From Chamaecrista fasciculata (taxonomy: Eukaryota > Streptophyta > Magnoliopsida > Fabales > Fabaceae): 64,000 nucleotides of DNA. A model generated the notes under the pieces. The model was given only the letters and a program-made list of their open reading frames with translations. It was not told where the DNA came from and ran no database searches. The stretch is from positions 62,001-126,000 of the forward strand of contig QANZ01056558.1 in the NCBI GenBank assembly GCA_003254925.1. Direction: 5' to 3'. Each line of letters starts with the position of its first letter. Position 1 is the stretch's first letter. A program made the translations under genes and the position numbers. This document shows, piece by piece, positions 34,801 to 47,000 of the stretch.

Positions 34801-37800
34801 TAGAGGTTGGTGTGAATTTTATTTTTTATCAATCATTGGAGAAATAGAAATAGTAGTTATGTAATATGCATGATCTTTATTTATCAAAATATTTCTATTT
34901 TTACATTTATTTGGACTTGTACTAGTAGTTCTAAATACAGTGCATTATATCCTTAAACTTCTAGCAATCAATGTTCCACGTATGGTAGTTACTGCTGCTG
35001 TTATTTAGTTGAACCTATTATACATTTCCCATTCAAGAGTTTTTATTGATTCTCTAATAAATTTTGTAGAGTAATCGTTGAAGCTATGGAATGCTTGTTT
35101 GAAACATAACATGCTTAATACATACACTCTTTATGTTGAGAATATAAGATTGAATGGTGTTCATTCTAGGCTGTTATGGCAGAGGCAAGATCTCAACAAG
35201 CTGCTTCCATGACTGAATTTCACTGGCTTGGTCAAAGATTTCCAATATCAAACGCAAAAACAAGGGTTGCCATTTTAAAAGGTTGGTGACTTTTTTCTAT
35301 AACTCAAAAGGAAACTAAATTGAGATTGAGAAATTGTGTTAACTGTTGCCGAGTTTTATTGTCATTCTTCTTGTGTCTAAAGCTCACCTTTCTCCCACGT
35401 GCATTTGCTTTGTTTGTCTGTCTTTTTCTTTTCCAAATCCCATTTACTATTCCAACTTAGATTCCCTTCAATCTTTTGTCTTCTTCCTGGAATTTGTTGT
35501 GTCTGTTGCTAGCTGAGTTATTGCAGTACAGTCTAGATGGCAGTTAACATGATCAGTTAGAAGTTGCATTTTTCCCTTTATGTGAATGCTGTTTATCTAA
35601 ATTTGGATTACTTTTTAGTTGTGTCAAATGAACGCTGGTAATGTTGGTTTGAAACACTTGCTTGGTATATTTTCAACTATTTGACTCAGATCATTGATCT
35701 TCATTGTTGATGTAGTGGAAGCAACTCCAATTTGGCCAATGGAAATTTTGTTATCCATGCATTTTATTCTGGCTTGTATTCCTCTGCTGACATCTATGAT
35801 GCCTCTCTGGCGGTTTTTTTTTGTTATTATTATATTTATTTATTTGTTTGTTTTTAAAAGCTTAGTTAGCTTTTATGGAGAATTTAAATCCACTCATGGA
35901 AGATACTTTCCATCGTTGAGCGCCCAACATTTCAGTTTTGCTAGAATTCAGGTTTTCAAGGATTCAACATTCAAGTAACAATACCAAGTTTGACTGAGAA
36001 GTGAGAACTAAATGATCCCTTTTGTTTTGTTTTGTTTTTCTTGACAACTTTGTTTCCCCCCCNGCTTATGTGAAAAGCATGCTATTTTGTACACATCTGT
36101 TTGTGAATCATGAAGGAATTATTACTTTTATATAATTAATATTTGATTATGTGCTTTTAACAGATGGTAAATTTCCTTTGGTACAGCCTAATTCAAATTG
36201 TCTTTAGTAATGTTTGTATTTGATTAATTTTCTCAGCTCAGGAGCTGGAGAAAGATCTACATGGCCCCTTGGCAGATTCAATCCCAGCAGATAAAAGGCT
36301 TGTTACTTTTGACAAAATCTTTTCTGCCTACCATGAAGCCAGAGGATATATTCGGGCTGACTTGGTATGGGAAATCACTTCAGTTCTTTGTGCTCTTTAA
36401 TTTTTATTTCCATATCTCAATCAGTATTTATAATTTACTAATACATATTTTGTAAATTTTAGGCCACAGCAGGAAGTGCAGAAAGTGCGAAAGATGACTT
36501 AAACGGTCTTGATAAGGCTGTTAGTGCTGTCTTAGCAGAAAGAACCATTGAGCGCAACCTCTTGTTGGTTAAAGTTGCAAAAAGTAAACTTGCTAGGCGT
36601 CGTGACGATAAAAATGAGAAAGTCACCAAACCTGAAGAGCTTGTTCGCTTATATGACCTCTTGCTACAGGTTATCCATGCTTTTTTTTTTTTTTTTAATC
36701 TTTTTGTGTTTTGTTTTTTAGATAATTCAGTGCTCTTCTCTTTTTGTAAAGACCCTCCTGCTTTTTGTATGCTCTTATGCTATGTATATCAGATGGAATG
36801 ACAGTGTTTGTATGGACCATGTATTTGGCAGAATACTGCTGATCTTTCCGATCTAGTCAGCTCAGGAAGAGATAAAAAACCAGAAGAAGTGAGCTTTGCT
36901 GAAGATTGTGAATGCAAAGCGTTGGCTTTTCGAGCAGAAAGGTTCGCTTTCTTGAGCTGAATCAATGCTGTATGGATCTTGCTACCTAAGCTAAATTAAA
37001 GTGCCTCCAATTGAATGTGCAGGTGCTTTTATGTGGCAAAGTCATACAGTGTGGCTGGAAAGAGGGCTGAAGCATATGCTTTGTACTGTCGTGCTCGCAA
37101 TCTGGCAGAGGATGCCTTAAGCAAACTTAAAATGTCAAAAGGCAATAATCAGGTATTAATTATATTTTAAGCTCTGTTTGCTGGGCACCTCTCTGATCAA
37201 TGCCTTATATTCATTGTGTGTGTTCATAAATGATTCTCTTTGGCTAGTTAAGGCATTGGAATGCTTTGGCCCAATCCACTTTGTCATCTGCCTGATCACC
37301 CGTGTTACGAAGAACTTGAGTGTTGAGTAGCAAATTCTTTGGTCCTTGGTCCCTTCATTTTTTTTATAGGTTGGATTGGGTTCAGAATATGCCATGCATG
37401 TGTAATAAAACTAGATGAGAAACTTTTAAGCTCCCGACTGTTGTTTTAGGATGATATATTAATTGTTTAAACTATAGTAGTCTAGTGTTATCTATGATTT
37501 GATGTTTTTTTAATTGATCTCTTCTTTTAATATTTCTGCATTGTTGGGTTTGACAGATTATGATGAAAGAATTAGAAGACTTGTGCAGTGAGAGCAGATC
37601 TAACAGTTGTATAGAGCATGCCATGGGGATTATGGAGGAGAAGAGGGCTCCAGAGAATCTTTCAGAAAGGATCTCCAATATATCATTGAGTGGGGCTAAG
37701 CAGGTATTATTTACCGTTCCTCGGTTCTCTCCTTGCAAGTTCCTCTACTTCTCTCATTATGATCCTTCTGTTTTTCTGGTTGTAAATATAATCAAGTTTC

Positions 37801-38598
37801 CAAAAGCGCCTTTCACTTCCTGAGGGATCATGTTCAGTTGGCTTTCATATATAAGAATGTGTCCTCTTTTGGTTTGTTATAGTCATGCCGCGAGAGTTCA
37901 AGTTTGTTGAATGTGTAATAAATTGGCTAAAATGTACAAAACACCTCTTGAACTTTAGTCTCTGCAAAAAAATCCTTGAATTTCGTAAAGCGAAGAAAGA
38001 CTCCATGAACTTTTGATTTCATTCAAATAACTTTTTTTGTTAAGATTTTAATTCTAACAAATTAAGTTTTTTTTTTTTTTAAAATGATTTCGTGATTGTT
38101 GTTACATTTTACATTGATCTAAAATTAAAGTTAACTATTTACTATTATTGTAATTAATAATTGGCCAAAAATATATATTTTTTTAGATTCTTTCAATAAA
38201 AATTTTAACGAAAAGGGTTATTTGCACAAAATGATAAATTCAGAGGGGTTTTTAATCACTTTTTAAAGTTCAGGGATTGTTTTTATGCCATTTAATCTTA
38301 ACAAATTAGGAGACATAACAGTAATTGTATGCGCATTATTCATGTATTCTCTCACATGCTTCCACACCTGTTTCAGTTGGAGAAGTTACTTCTGGAGAAA
38401 CTTGATGCTTATGAATCAGCTGTGGGTGATTCAAATGTAAAATGTGCTCCTCGCATTGCAGCCTTCCCTCCAGCCTTCGTTGCAGTTCCACGCAATCCCA
38501 TTGTGCTGGACCTTGCATTTAACGAAATTGACTTCCCACCTATCGAAAATAGAATGAAGAAAGATAGAAAGGGCTTCATGAGTAGAATATTTGGATGA
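31890..38598 (+). CDS. SRP68: Signal recognition particle subunit SRP68
   Basis: Thirteen coding exons: 31890-31980, 32129-32195, 32599-32709, 33613-33808, 34293-34378, 34610-34805, 35170-35281, 36237-36364, 36463-36669, 36832-36941, 37023-37152, 37557-37703 and 38377-38598. They join in frame to 600 residues, the usual length. With SRP72 it binds 7S RNA in the cytosol and helps target ribosomes to the ER. Family blocks: FSINVLQLLKSAQMQHGLRH and YTRYRRYCTARLRRLYKSLK (the basic RNA-binding N-terminus), AYASYMKGSLLFEQDQNWD (helical repeat), PSIRYCLHKIGQSN, and the C-terminal PRIAAFPPAFVAVPRNPIVL with DLAFN and FMSRIFG. The tail is the SRP72-binding side in the family. One N at about 36063 is in an intron. 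Intron 12 carries a fold-back element. Confidence 0.96.
37925..38290. mobile_element. Fold-back MITE in SRP68 intron 12
   Basis: Left arm GGCTAAAATGTACAAAACAC and CTTGAACTTTAGTCTCTGC. Right arm TTTAAAGTTCAGGGATTG ending TTTTATGCCA. Arms are diverged and no target duplication is clear. It lies wholly within the 673-bp intron 37704-38376. Confidence 0.65.
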
Positions 38599-38599
38599 G

Positions 38600-40060
38600 G
38601 TGTCCTTTAGTTTTTGGTTCTCTAAAAAAAATCTTGACAGCTGATCTGGTGTTTGCCTTTGTCGATTATTGTTATGAATTTTGGGATGTTGATATGAAAA
38701 TTTTGGGTAGATATTTGGATTATCTCAGCCTAATGATTGTACTGTCACTAGATTTATCAGAACACTGTTGAGAATAGCCTGTGAGGGCGGGATTTGCAAT
38801 TATCATACCGCCCACTGATTGCAGTCAGGATTGGTTTATCATACAATGGAATTAATTAATTTTAGCTGCATTATTGAACTGACATTTCATGCAGGCAATT
38901 TTGTTGGAACGCTAGCATTATTAGATTTTACTTGATACCATAATCTTGTGACCTCAATGCAATCTATTAAGGATGATATTCCTGGAACCTAGTTGGCTCT
39001 ATAGAGAGTGACTTTACAAAATGCTGTCACAAATAGACTGTGGCACTGAGAAACTTAACTTTAGCTTTAGCTTAGCTCAGCATCATGATTGTTTTCAACT
39101 GCTCACTTCTCCGTACCCTACATCTTCTGATTGAACCCCCATGCTTGAATTCTACTTAATTGTAGAATAGAATATAAGCATCAACTAATTCAGGATATAA
39201 AATTTGAAGTTATGTCATAAAGTTTATCTAATTATGGGTATCCTTTAATCATTCGAGCAGTTCTTTTCTTGCATATATCCCTTCCTCTCTTACAACAAGA
39301 AGAAATTTTTTTGATTTCTGAGATTACACAGTGAATAAGTATTTAGGCATGTAATAAGCCATAAATAAAAGGTTTCCACTGTTAAGAGCTCGAGTGTATT
39401 CCTGACCCTTCAATTGGCAAAACATTTTGAGAAATGATAGGAATGATTTAAAGCAATCAGAGGCTAGGAATTCGAACATTTCAATAGTTGAATAGGAATA
39501 AACAATGTTAGAGCACAGGGAAACAAAAGCGTAATGAGCAATTTGCAATGAGGAGAGAAAAAGAAAACATCTTTTAAGGCTGAAAGGTGCAAATACTGTA
39601 ATCAAGACAAAAAAGAAAGAAAGAAAGGTTAGCAGAAAAGAACAAAGAGTGAAAGGGTGAGAGAGAGAGAGTGAGCATTGAAGAGGATGATGGATGGAGG
39701 TTGATGAAAGAATTAATTGCATAGTATGAAAATAACAAGATTAAATGTAGGAGATGGAGATGGAGATTGAGATTGATGAAAGAAGGAACATATGCTGGGT
39801 TTGAGAGTGAGAGGTGTCTGTGTCCCCACATAACATAACAAATACATATACAACACAACGTGACTGAGCTCTCAAGTCTGATTACTGAAAATGTATAATA
39901 CATAAATACATACATACGCGTTCCTCACTTCATTTCAAATAGGGTGGGCCCAACCCATTTCTCTTACAATTAGGACAAAAACAATTCAATCCTCCCACTG
40001 CCAAAACGTGCTTTCTCCATCCTACAACAACAACAAAGCTATTATATTCCCTTATAAGGG
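38600..40060. other. SRP68 3' region and intergenic stretch
   Basis: The first 250 bp or so are the likely SRP68 3' UTR. From 39320 to 39960 there is a GA-rich block with the TCP-like GTGGGCCC at 39944-39951. Short frames are open on the minus strand there, but they are low complexity and match no family I know. No gene is supported. Confidence 0.35.
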
Positions 40061-40065
40061 AATCT

Positions 40066-40153
40066 GCGCACGAGACTCCTATTAAGTAAGATTTAGAGAG
40101 GATAAGATGTACGCAATCTTATTACTGCTTTGTAGAAAGGCTTGCCCTCTTAT
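40066..40153 (-). mobile_element. Au-type SINE, copy with internal deletion
   Basis: Shares GCACGAGACTCCTA and TACGCAATCTTATT with the fuller copy next to it, then jumps at TTTGTAGAAAGGC to GGCTTGCCCTCTTATA, which matches the 5' end of the family. The part with the B box is missing. Reads on the minus strand. Confidence 0.7.
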
Positions 40154-40159
40154 ACAAAA

Positions 40160-40325
40160 GAATCGGACGATGCAATGCACGAGACTCCTACTAGGTAGGG
40201 TTTGGGGAAGCTCAAGATCTACGCAATCTTATTTCTGCTTTGCATAGAGACTGTTTTTAGGATTTGAACCCGTGACCTCTTGGTCACCAGACAATAACTT
40301 TACCGTGTCAAGACTCACCTCTTAT
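40160..40325 (-). mobile_element. Au-type SINE, nearly complete
   Basis: Reverse complement starts TAAGAGGTGAGTCTTGACAC, continues GGTAAAGTTATTGTCTGGTG, then the B-box region GGTCACGGGTTCAAATCC (complement of 40261-40278), GCAAAGCAGAAATAAGATTG and CCTAGTAGGAGTCTCGTGC. This is the order and wording of the widespread plant Au SINE as I remember it. It abuts the deleted copy. Confidence 0.8.
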
Positions 40326-40342
40326 ATAAGGGAATATATTAA

Positions 40343-40487
40343 TAACTAGGGTTTGGTGTGCTGGTTCACGTTTGAATTGATTTAAAGTTGAAGATTATAT
40401 TAAGTTTTTATATTGATAAAAGAGTAAGTTTGAGACCAATTTGAGAAATTATAAAATATTTAGGACCAATTTGAAATTATCTCATAT
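40343..40487. repeat. Dispersed repeat, copy 2
   Basis: AACTAGGGTTTGGTGTGC, then TTTGAATTGATTTAAAG, GAGTAAGTTTGAGACCAATT and ATTTAGGACCAATTTGAAAT, in the same order as 11091-11290. It directly follows the SINE. Confidence 0.6.
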
Positions 40488-40679
40488 AGGGAGAGTGAGT
40501 GGGAAGAGAGAGTGGTGGCATTTTTAATTTTTAACTGTTTTTTACATTTTTTTAAAGAGGTGGGGGAAAGAGTGATGATTTTTTTTTTTAATTTTTTAAC
40601 TCACTATTTTTGACCAATCATAATCATATAAATTATTATTTTTTTGGTTAAAAAAACGATTCTTTCAAATAATAAAGCC

Positions 40680-41018
40680 TCACGAGGAAAATCTGAAAGG
40701 ATGGGTGGGAACCAACGACATGTTGTGACACGATCTAGAGAGAGAAACTAGAAAAAGAGCAAAGCAGTTAGAAAGAGAAAAACACAAAAAGGCGGGTGAG
40801 ATTTCGAGCGAGCGAAAGACACGAAAAATCGCTACTACTTTCAAATGCGCTCTGCAAAAAAATAAAAACAATAATATCAATCTTAACTCTCTCTCTCTCT
40901 CTCTCTCTCCAATAGATTCATTCATAGCAATTTCTTTCTCTGCGAAGAACAAAAGGAAGACGACGACGACGACGAAGAAGAAGAAGAATATTTATTATTA
41001 GATTTCACTTTTTCCAGA
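40680..41018 (+). promoter_or_regulatory. Promoter and 5' leader of the AGD gene
   Basis: CT run at about 40886-40910 followed by GAAGACGACGACGACGAAG-type leader sequence up to the ATG at 41019. This is typical of plant 5' leaders. The start site cannot be fixed. Confidence 0.4.
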
Positions 41019-44000
41019 ATGCATTTCGCAAAATTGGATGATTCGCCGATGTTTCGGCAACAGGTTCTCTTGCATTCCATTTCATTCCTCTGTTCTCCCT
41101 GAAATCTGTACTGATTCTTGGTTTTGCACTTTTGCGCGCTTTGATTCTTCAATCCAACGATTACGTACGGATAAAGCAATTTTGAAATCGTGTTTTCCTT
41201 AAATTGCTCGTGTTGTGTTATGAGTTATGTATATATTATTGTGCATTTCAAATATATGCGTGTTAATTCATGAGTCGTGATGAGGCATCTATATATATGC
41301 GTTTTCTCCAGTGCCTGTTGAATGAAGAAAGCTTCGAGTATATATGTTTTGTGGTTGTGCTTCACGCTACCAGGGTCCTTATTTTTCTTTAATGTCTATG
41401 TATGCAGCTGCAATGCTTGGAAGAAGGTGTAGACTCATTGAGAGTTAGATGCAATAAATTCTACAAAGGATGTCGGAAGTACACGTAGGTTTTGTTCATA
41501 TACATGATGTCATTGATTGAACTTCACACTCATATGTTAGCCATTTTGAGATTTATTTTATAACAGTCTCATGTAAGTGTTGTGAATTTTCATGTGGAAT
41601 TGCTTAGTTGTCGGCTTGTAGAAGATCATTCTTTTGTGAATAACTTGGAACAGAGGTTAGAAGAACGTGGAATTTTCACGAGTGGAAGTAGGAACTCGGT
41701 TATTTTTCTTTTAGTCAAGCGAGATCCTTAATCGAAGTTTCAGGCTCTCAGCCACTAAACAGTTTAGAAAATTTTACAAAAAGACAGTAAAATTCAAATT
41801 GGTTGACGAAGAAATAGAATGAAATAAAATGTGACTATTTAACAATAATGAGTCACCAAATAATGTCTCAGTCTGTCATTGAAGACATACTGTTATTCAG
41901 TCAAAACTAGTGTAATTGTCTTTACCAAATGAGGAAAGTTAATACTAATTAGAAATAATTTAACTTTAGCCACCAGTCATGGAATTCTGCATCCAGGAAT
42001 GAGGTTGCTCATGGACCTTTTTAGGTCCTTACTACAATCTTTTCAACCCTAAAGCTTATGATAAAATGAAGAAGCTAAAAAGCACTCTCCCTCTACATAG
42101 TGTTTGGTGCCTGGGGGTTCAAATGCATCTTCCTTTATAATGTTCAGACTTGAGACACAACCAAAATCTACCAAGATAGCCTTCTATGAACGCATCTTTG
42201 AAGAGTTCTGAAAATCTGGATGCCAGAAGAGAACTTATATTGGAATGGGTGGGTGCATGAGGTCTTGAGTTCTATATATAAAAAAATAATGCAAGAGTAC
42301 AGAAAAATGAAAAAAGAAATTCCTCTAGATTTACATCAGATACATGTAGAAAGGTTGAACATTTATAGGAGCAAACTAAGTACTTGTATTTCAAATACCT
42401 GAACAGTTTATATCATTATATTTGGTTTAATGAGGTTAACATTCATTGTTTTTAAACTGTAGCCTAGTGACAGTCCACATATTCTAAAAATTCCTCTGAC
42501 AAGATGTATTTAATGTTTTTAGAGAAGGGCTTGGAGAGGGATATGATGGAGATATTGCTTTTGCAAGTGCCCTTGAAACTTTTGGGGGAGGGCATGGTGA
42601 TCCTCTCTTTGTTGCTTTGGGAGGTAAGCCTTATTTCTCTCTTGCATTTTTTATTTTTTAAAATTAAAACTAGAATAACTTACCTTGTGGCATGCTTAGT
42701 TAGAGATGATAACTGGAGATGTGAATACTTAAGAAGCAACCTAGGGTTATATTTAGCCATGAACTGATATGAAAATTTAGGTTGAGGATAACTAGGGATT
42801 CTTGCCAAAGGTTTTCTCCAGTTTTGAGCATGATATAGCTCAGAAATGTGGTCCAAGTTGGTTGATTTATTCTAAAGCATGCCACACTTCTCTCATCTCT
42901 CCCTATATTTTTTTAACCAATGTGCTTACTTTGCATAGTGTAACAGATTGTAGTAAATTCATATGAAACTGAAGTGTTGTTTTTGGTATTGATTTTTTTG
43001 ACTTTGGAATTCTCAGGACCAGTTTTGACTAAATTCACTATTGCTTTGAGAGAAATTGGAACTTATAAAGAAGTTCTTCGGACACAGGTAACGAGTTGTG
43101 TAGTTTTGTCAATCTTCTACCATTATGTTACTTCTTTTTGGCATTGTATTCTTTTTATAACTTTTTATTTTTTTTTTCATAAAAGTTATAACTTTTTATT
43201 TTTACTGACTGCTAGTTCTAGAAGAGGACAGCCTTTTTTTTTTGGGTTGCCCAAGGTATCTCCCAGCCCGACAGGCCAAGGACTAATCCTCCGTGGATCT
43301 GTGCTCCATTTAAGCCTTTTTAGTATACATCGTGGTTGTAACTTGTAAATGTGTACCTTTTTGCCGATTCAATCTTGAAGAGTGACATATTTCTGACTTT
43401 AATACTGTTTGTGCAATTATAAATTATATGCTTTTCATTAGACTATAGATTAATTAAGTACCCACTTTTATGTACAAGGCCTAGGTCAATGTATAACATT
43501 TACTGCAGTGTTTGCCTTTATATTTCTGCATTTCTATTTGAAGAAAAAGTTTGAATATAATGAACTGCGCATATTACTTGTACCTGATAAGTTTTTATTT
43601 ACTAGTTTCTGTGAGAACATGACCTACTTATCATATCTTTTGTTTCTTCATTTGTCACATCACTAAGTATCAGAATAATGTGAAAACTGAAAACCAATGC
43701 TTAAAAGAGGGACAACTTTATTTTTAGTTGGTACACTTTCCCTTGAAATACATGCATACATTTGACTTTTTTGTTTTTTCATCATGCTTTGCTATGGCGC
43801 TTTCTCATGTTCATGTCTAACTATATATGGTTGGGTTTTTGTTGTCTATTTATGTATCCTTTTAAACTGGAATAAGCTGCTAGATAATTCTAGAGTCTAG
43901 AGTCATTTGGCACATTGATACTGTACATTCTCTGGTACCTTGGATAACACCCCAATATCCTGGCACCCCATACTTTCCGGCATCTTGGATTAACCAAAGA

Positions 44001-47000
44001 CATTTTGGTTCCTTTGACATCCAAGATGTAAGGATGAAAATGACTAATATTGCTGTAACTCTAACTGATATTGCTGTGCTGCTGATTATACTTTTTGTGA
44101 CCTAGGTGGAGCACATGCTTAATGATCGCTTGCTACAGATTCTGAATGTTGACATTCATGATGTTAAGGTATAAGCTGAACTAGTTCTCGTAGTGTATGT
44201 TTTGCGTCCAAATAAAGAAAGCTTTACTTTCTGGGCTTATGAGGTTAAGTCACTGTCTTCTATTAGTTAAAATTCTTAATGATTAAAAGGGGTATTCCTT
44301 CTATTAACATCATTGTCTTGAAAAGACTTCATTCTAGAGTCAGTCTTGCTACATGCAATCTTATCACCAAAATAAATTCAACTGAGAGAATTCAATTTCA
44401 TTGTTTTTAATGACGATTGGCAACCATGACTACTTAAAAAGCTGCTAAGATTTCTTCATCTATCAGTTTAGACTTTAGACCATGAAGACTGAAGATTACC
44501 TGTGATTAAGTATCAAAAGGGACAACACTTCTACAAGAATTTGTGCTCTTGAAGTTGCTTCTCATATGTGACAGGACTTTCATGTCATTTATGTCTTTAT
44601 ATGAGTTTTGTCCTTTAATGCTGCTAATGATGCTCTGCAGGAAGCTCGGAAGCGTTTTGACAAAGCTTCCCTCGTATATGACCAGGTACTTCTCAATTTA
44701 TTAAAGAGGCTACACAGTTTATGTATACTACGTGCGATGGCCTTTTCTTTTCTTCTACTACTTATGTATAACTCTTGAACTACTTGATTTATTATATAAG
44801 AATCATAAATGTTTATTGCCTATTAAATTTTTTTGGGTTATCAGTGTGCTCCTTTACACTTTTTAGTGTTTATTGGATTGACTGAAACTTTTTCTTGATA
44901 ATTAATACAAGAAGTAAGACTATTATATTATTCACGTTTCATAAATCAACTCATGTTGTCAAATTGTATTATCAAGAGTTTCACTATTTCCAGGTGACTT
45001 GAATGGCTTGAAAGAACTGATATGTGTTACATAAATGACCAGCATGGGTCGTTTTACATTAAAGCATCTTCAAGTCATGAGTTGAATTTTGTTTGTTTTT
45101 CTCCTAATTGTAACTGTTGAGAAATATTGTACTCGTAGTGGCTAGTATTTTCAAAATAAAAAGATTCATGCATAAATTCAATGTTTCTAAAGGGGATTAT
45201 TTATAATGCATATCACATTTTCATTTTATGCTGCAGGCACGTGAAAAGTTTCTTTCATTGAGGAAGAGCACCAGGATTGATGTTGCCAATGTCATAGAAG
45301 AGGTACGTCCAGTTTATCTATGATATAAAAGTTTCGTTAAAAGTTGGTTCATAAAGTAACTTGATAGCTTGTCATGGATTATCATGATCCTCGTAAACCT
45401 AATTTGGTAGAGAGACATTCCAGGAATGGCACAATGCCAGAAACTCATTTGAGGAAGCCCGTTTCAATCTGGTAATTTCAATTACACCTCGAAATGTGTT
45501 GCTAAGAATGAGCATATTAGATACATGTGTTTTAGTCTTAACTACATAACATATATCATCGTTCAGGTTGGTGCTCTAAATAACGTCGAGTCCAAGAAGA
45601 GATTTGAATTTTTGGAGTCTGTTACTGGAATTATGGATGCTCATCTTCGATACTTTCAACAGGTATATGACAGTCATATATGCGGCTTTTGTTCTTACTA
45701 GTACTTCACTTATGCTTCTTCTGAAAAATGGAAATTATTTCCCATGCAGGGATATCAGCTATTGCATCAGATGGAACCTTTCATTAGCGAGGTTCTGCCA
45801 CTATTTCTTTCACTCTTTTGCTTCTAACTTGACTTCATAGTGTACAAATAGTTATTTGGTATGGAAACTAGATGTATATTTGTTTTGATTTATAAAACCA
45901 CAAACTGAGCTGCTGATATGGTTTACCATATGACATGTTGGTTAAAGAGTGTAACATAATAAAAATTATTAGTATGGTGTACTTCCTGAAATTTATACTC
46001 TTGAATGGTTTGTTGAATCATCAATTTTGTGACCCATCACTTAGAACACAACGACTTTTTTCTTTGTCGTCTTTTGGTTAAACAATGACTTCTTTTTTTT
46101 TTTTTCAAGTGTAGAGGGAAGTTGTTGGTTGGAAAATATTATTAGTGTTCATGATTTATTGGCTCAATGGAAGATTTCTTGACAGTAGATGAAGTTCCTT
46201 TTAATTTTTCTGAAGTTATATCAAGATTATGAATGAACATAATTTATTGTTAATTGTGGCTAAATTGACAAACCGTTAAATATATTAGTCCTCCTTGAGA
46301 TGCTTGTTATTGTTTCATATGTGGGCTTCACCAACCATGTTGGAACTATGAAACCTCTGTTTTCCCAACTTAATACTTAATGGGGGTGAGGTGTTAAATG
46401 CCAAATATTCAACTCGGATTATGGTTCAGGTTTTGGCTTACGCACAGCAGTCAAGAGAAAGTTACAATACAGACCAGATTTCTCTTAATGAAAAAATGGA
46501 AGAGTACAAAAGACAAATTCATGAAGAAAGTAGGTTGTCCTTAAATGGTCCCCATGGTTCTCCTGGAGACTGTGTACAGCCTAGTTCTAAGGTATCAAAT
46601 GAAGTGGTAGATGCAGTAATGGAATCTGCTGCAAATGGAAAGGTACCGTCTGATGTAATGTTTTTCTCTCTGAAACAGAGTACGTGCTGTCTGCATTCCA
46701 CACATTTCCATTTGAGACTTCTTATCTAACAGTGCACTCTTTTAGGTTCATATTATTCGACAAGGATTTCTTTCAAAACGATCCTCCAACCTGAGGGGTG
46801 ACTGGAAGAGAAGGTATTTTGTTCTTGATAGTCGAGGAATGCTGTTCTATTATCGCAAACCATGGAATTGGTCACATGTAAGGCACACCAACTAGAAGAT
46901 AACTTGTAATATTCTAATCTAGGTAATGCTTAATTTATCATCTTTTGATAAGTTTTGAGCATACCTTTTCAGAGTTCCAACCCAACATCTGCACAGAGGA

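Noticed and set aside
39656-39680. A miR156-like phrase (GAGAGAGAGTGAGCATTG)
   Set aside because: It differs from miR156 at several positions and no matching star strand lies nearby to form a precursor.
39324-39915. Two minus-strand open frames of 113-132 residues with many hydrophobic residues
   Set aside because: They overlap in different frames, are low complexity from GA-rich DNA, and have no splice or family support.
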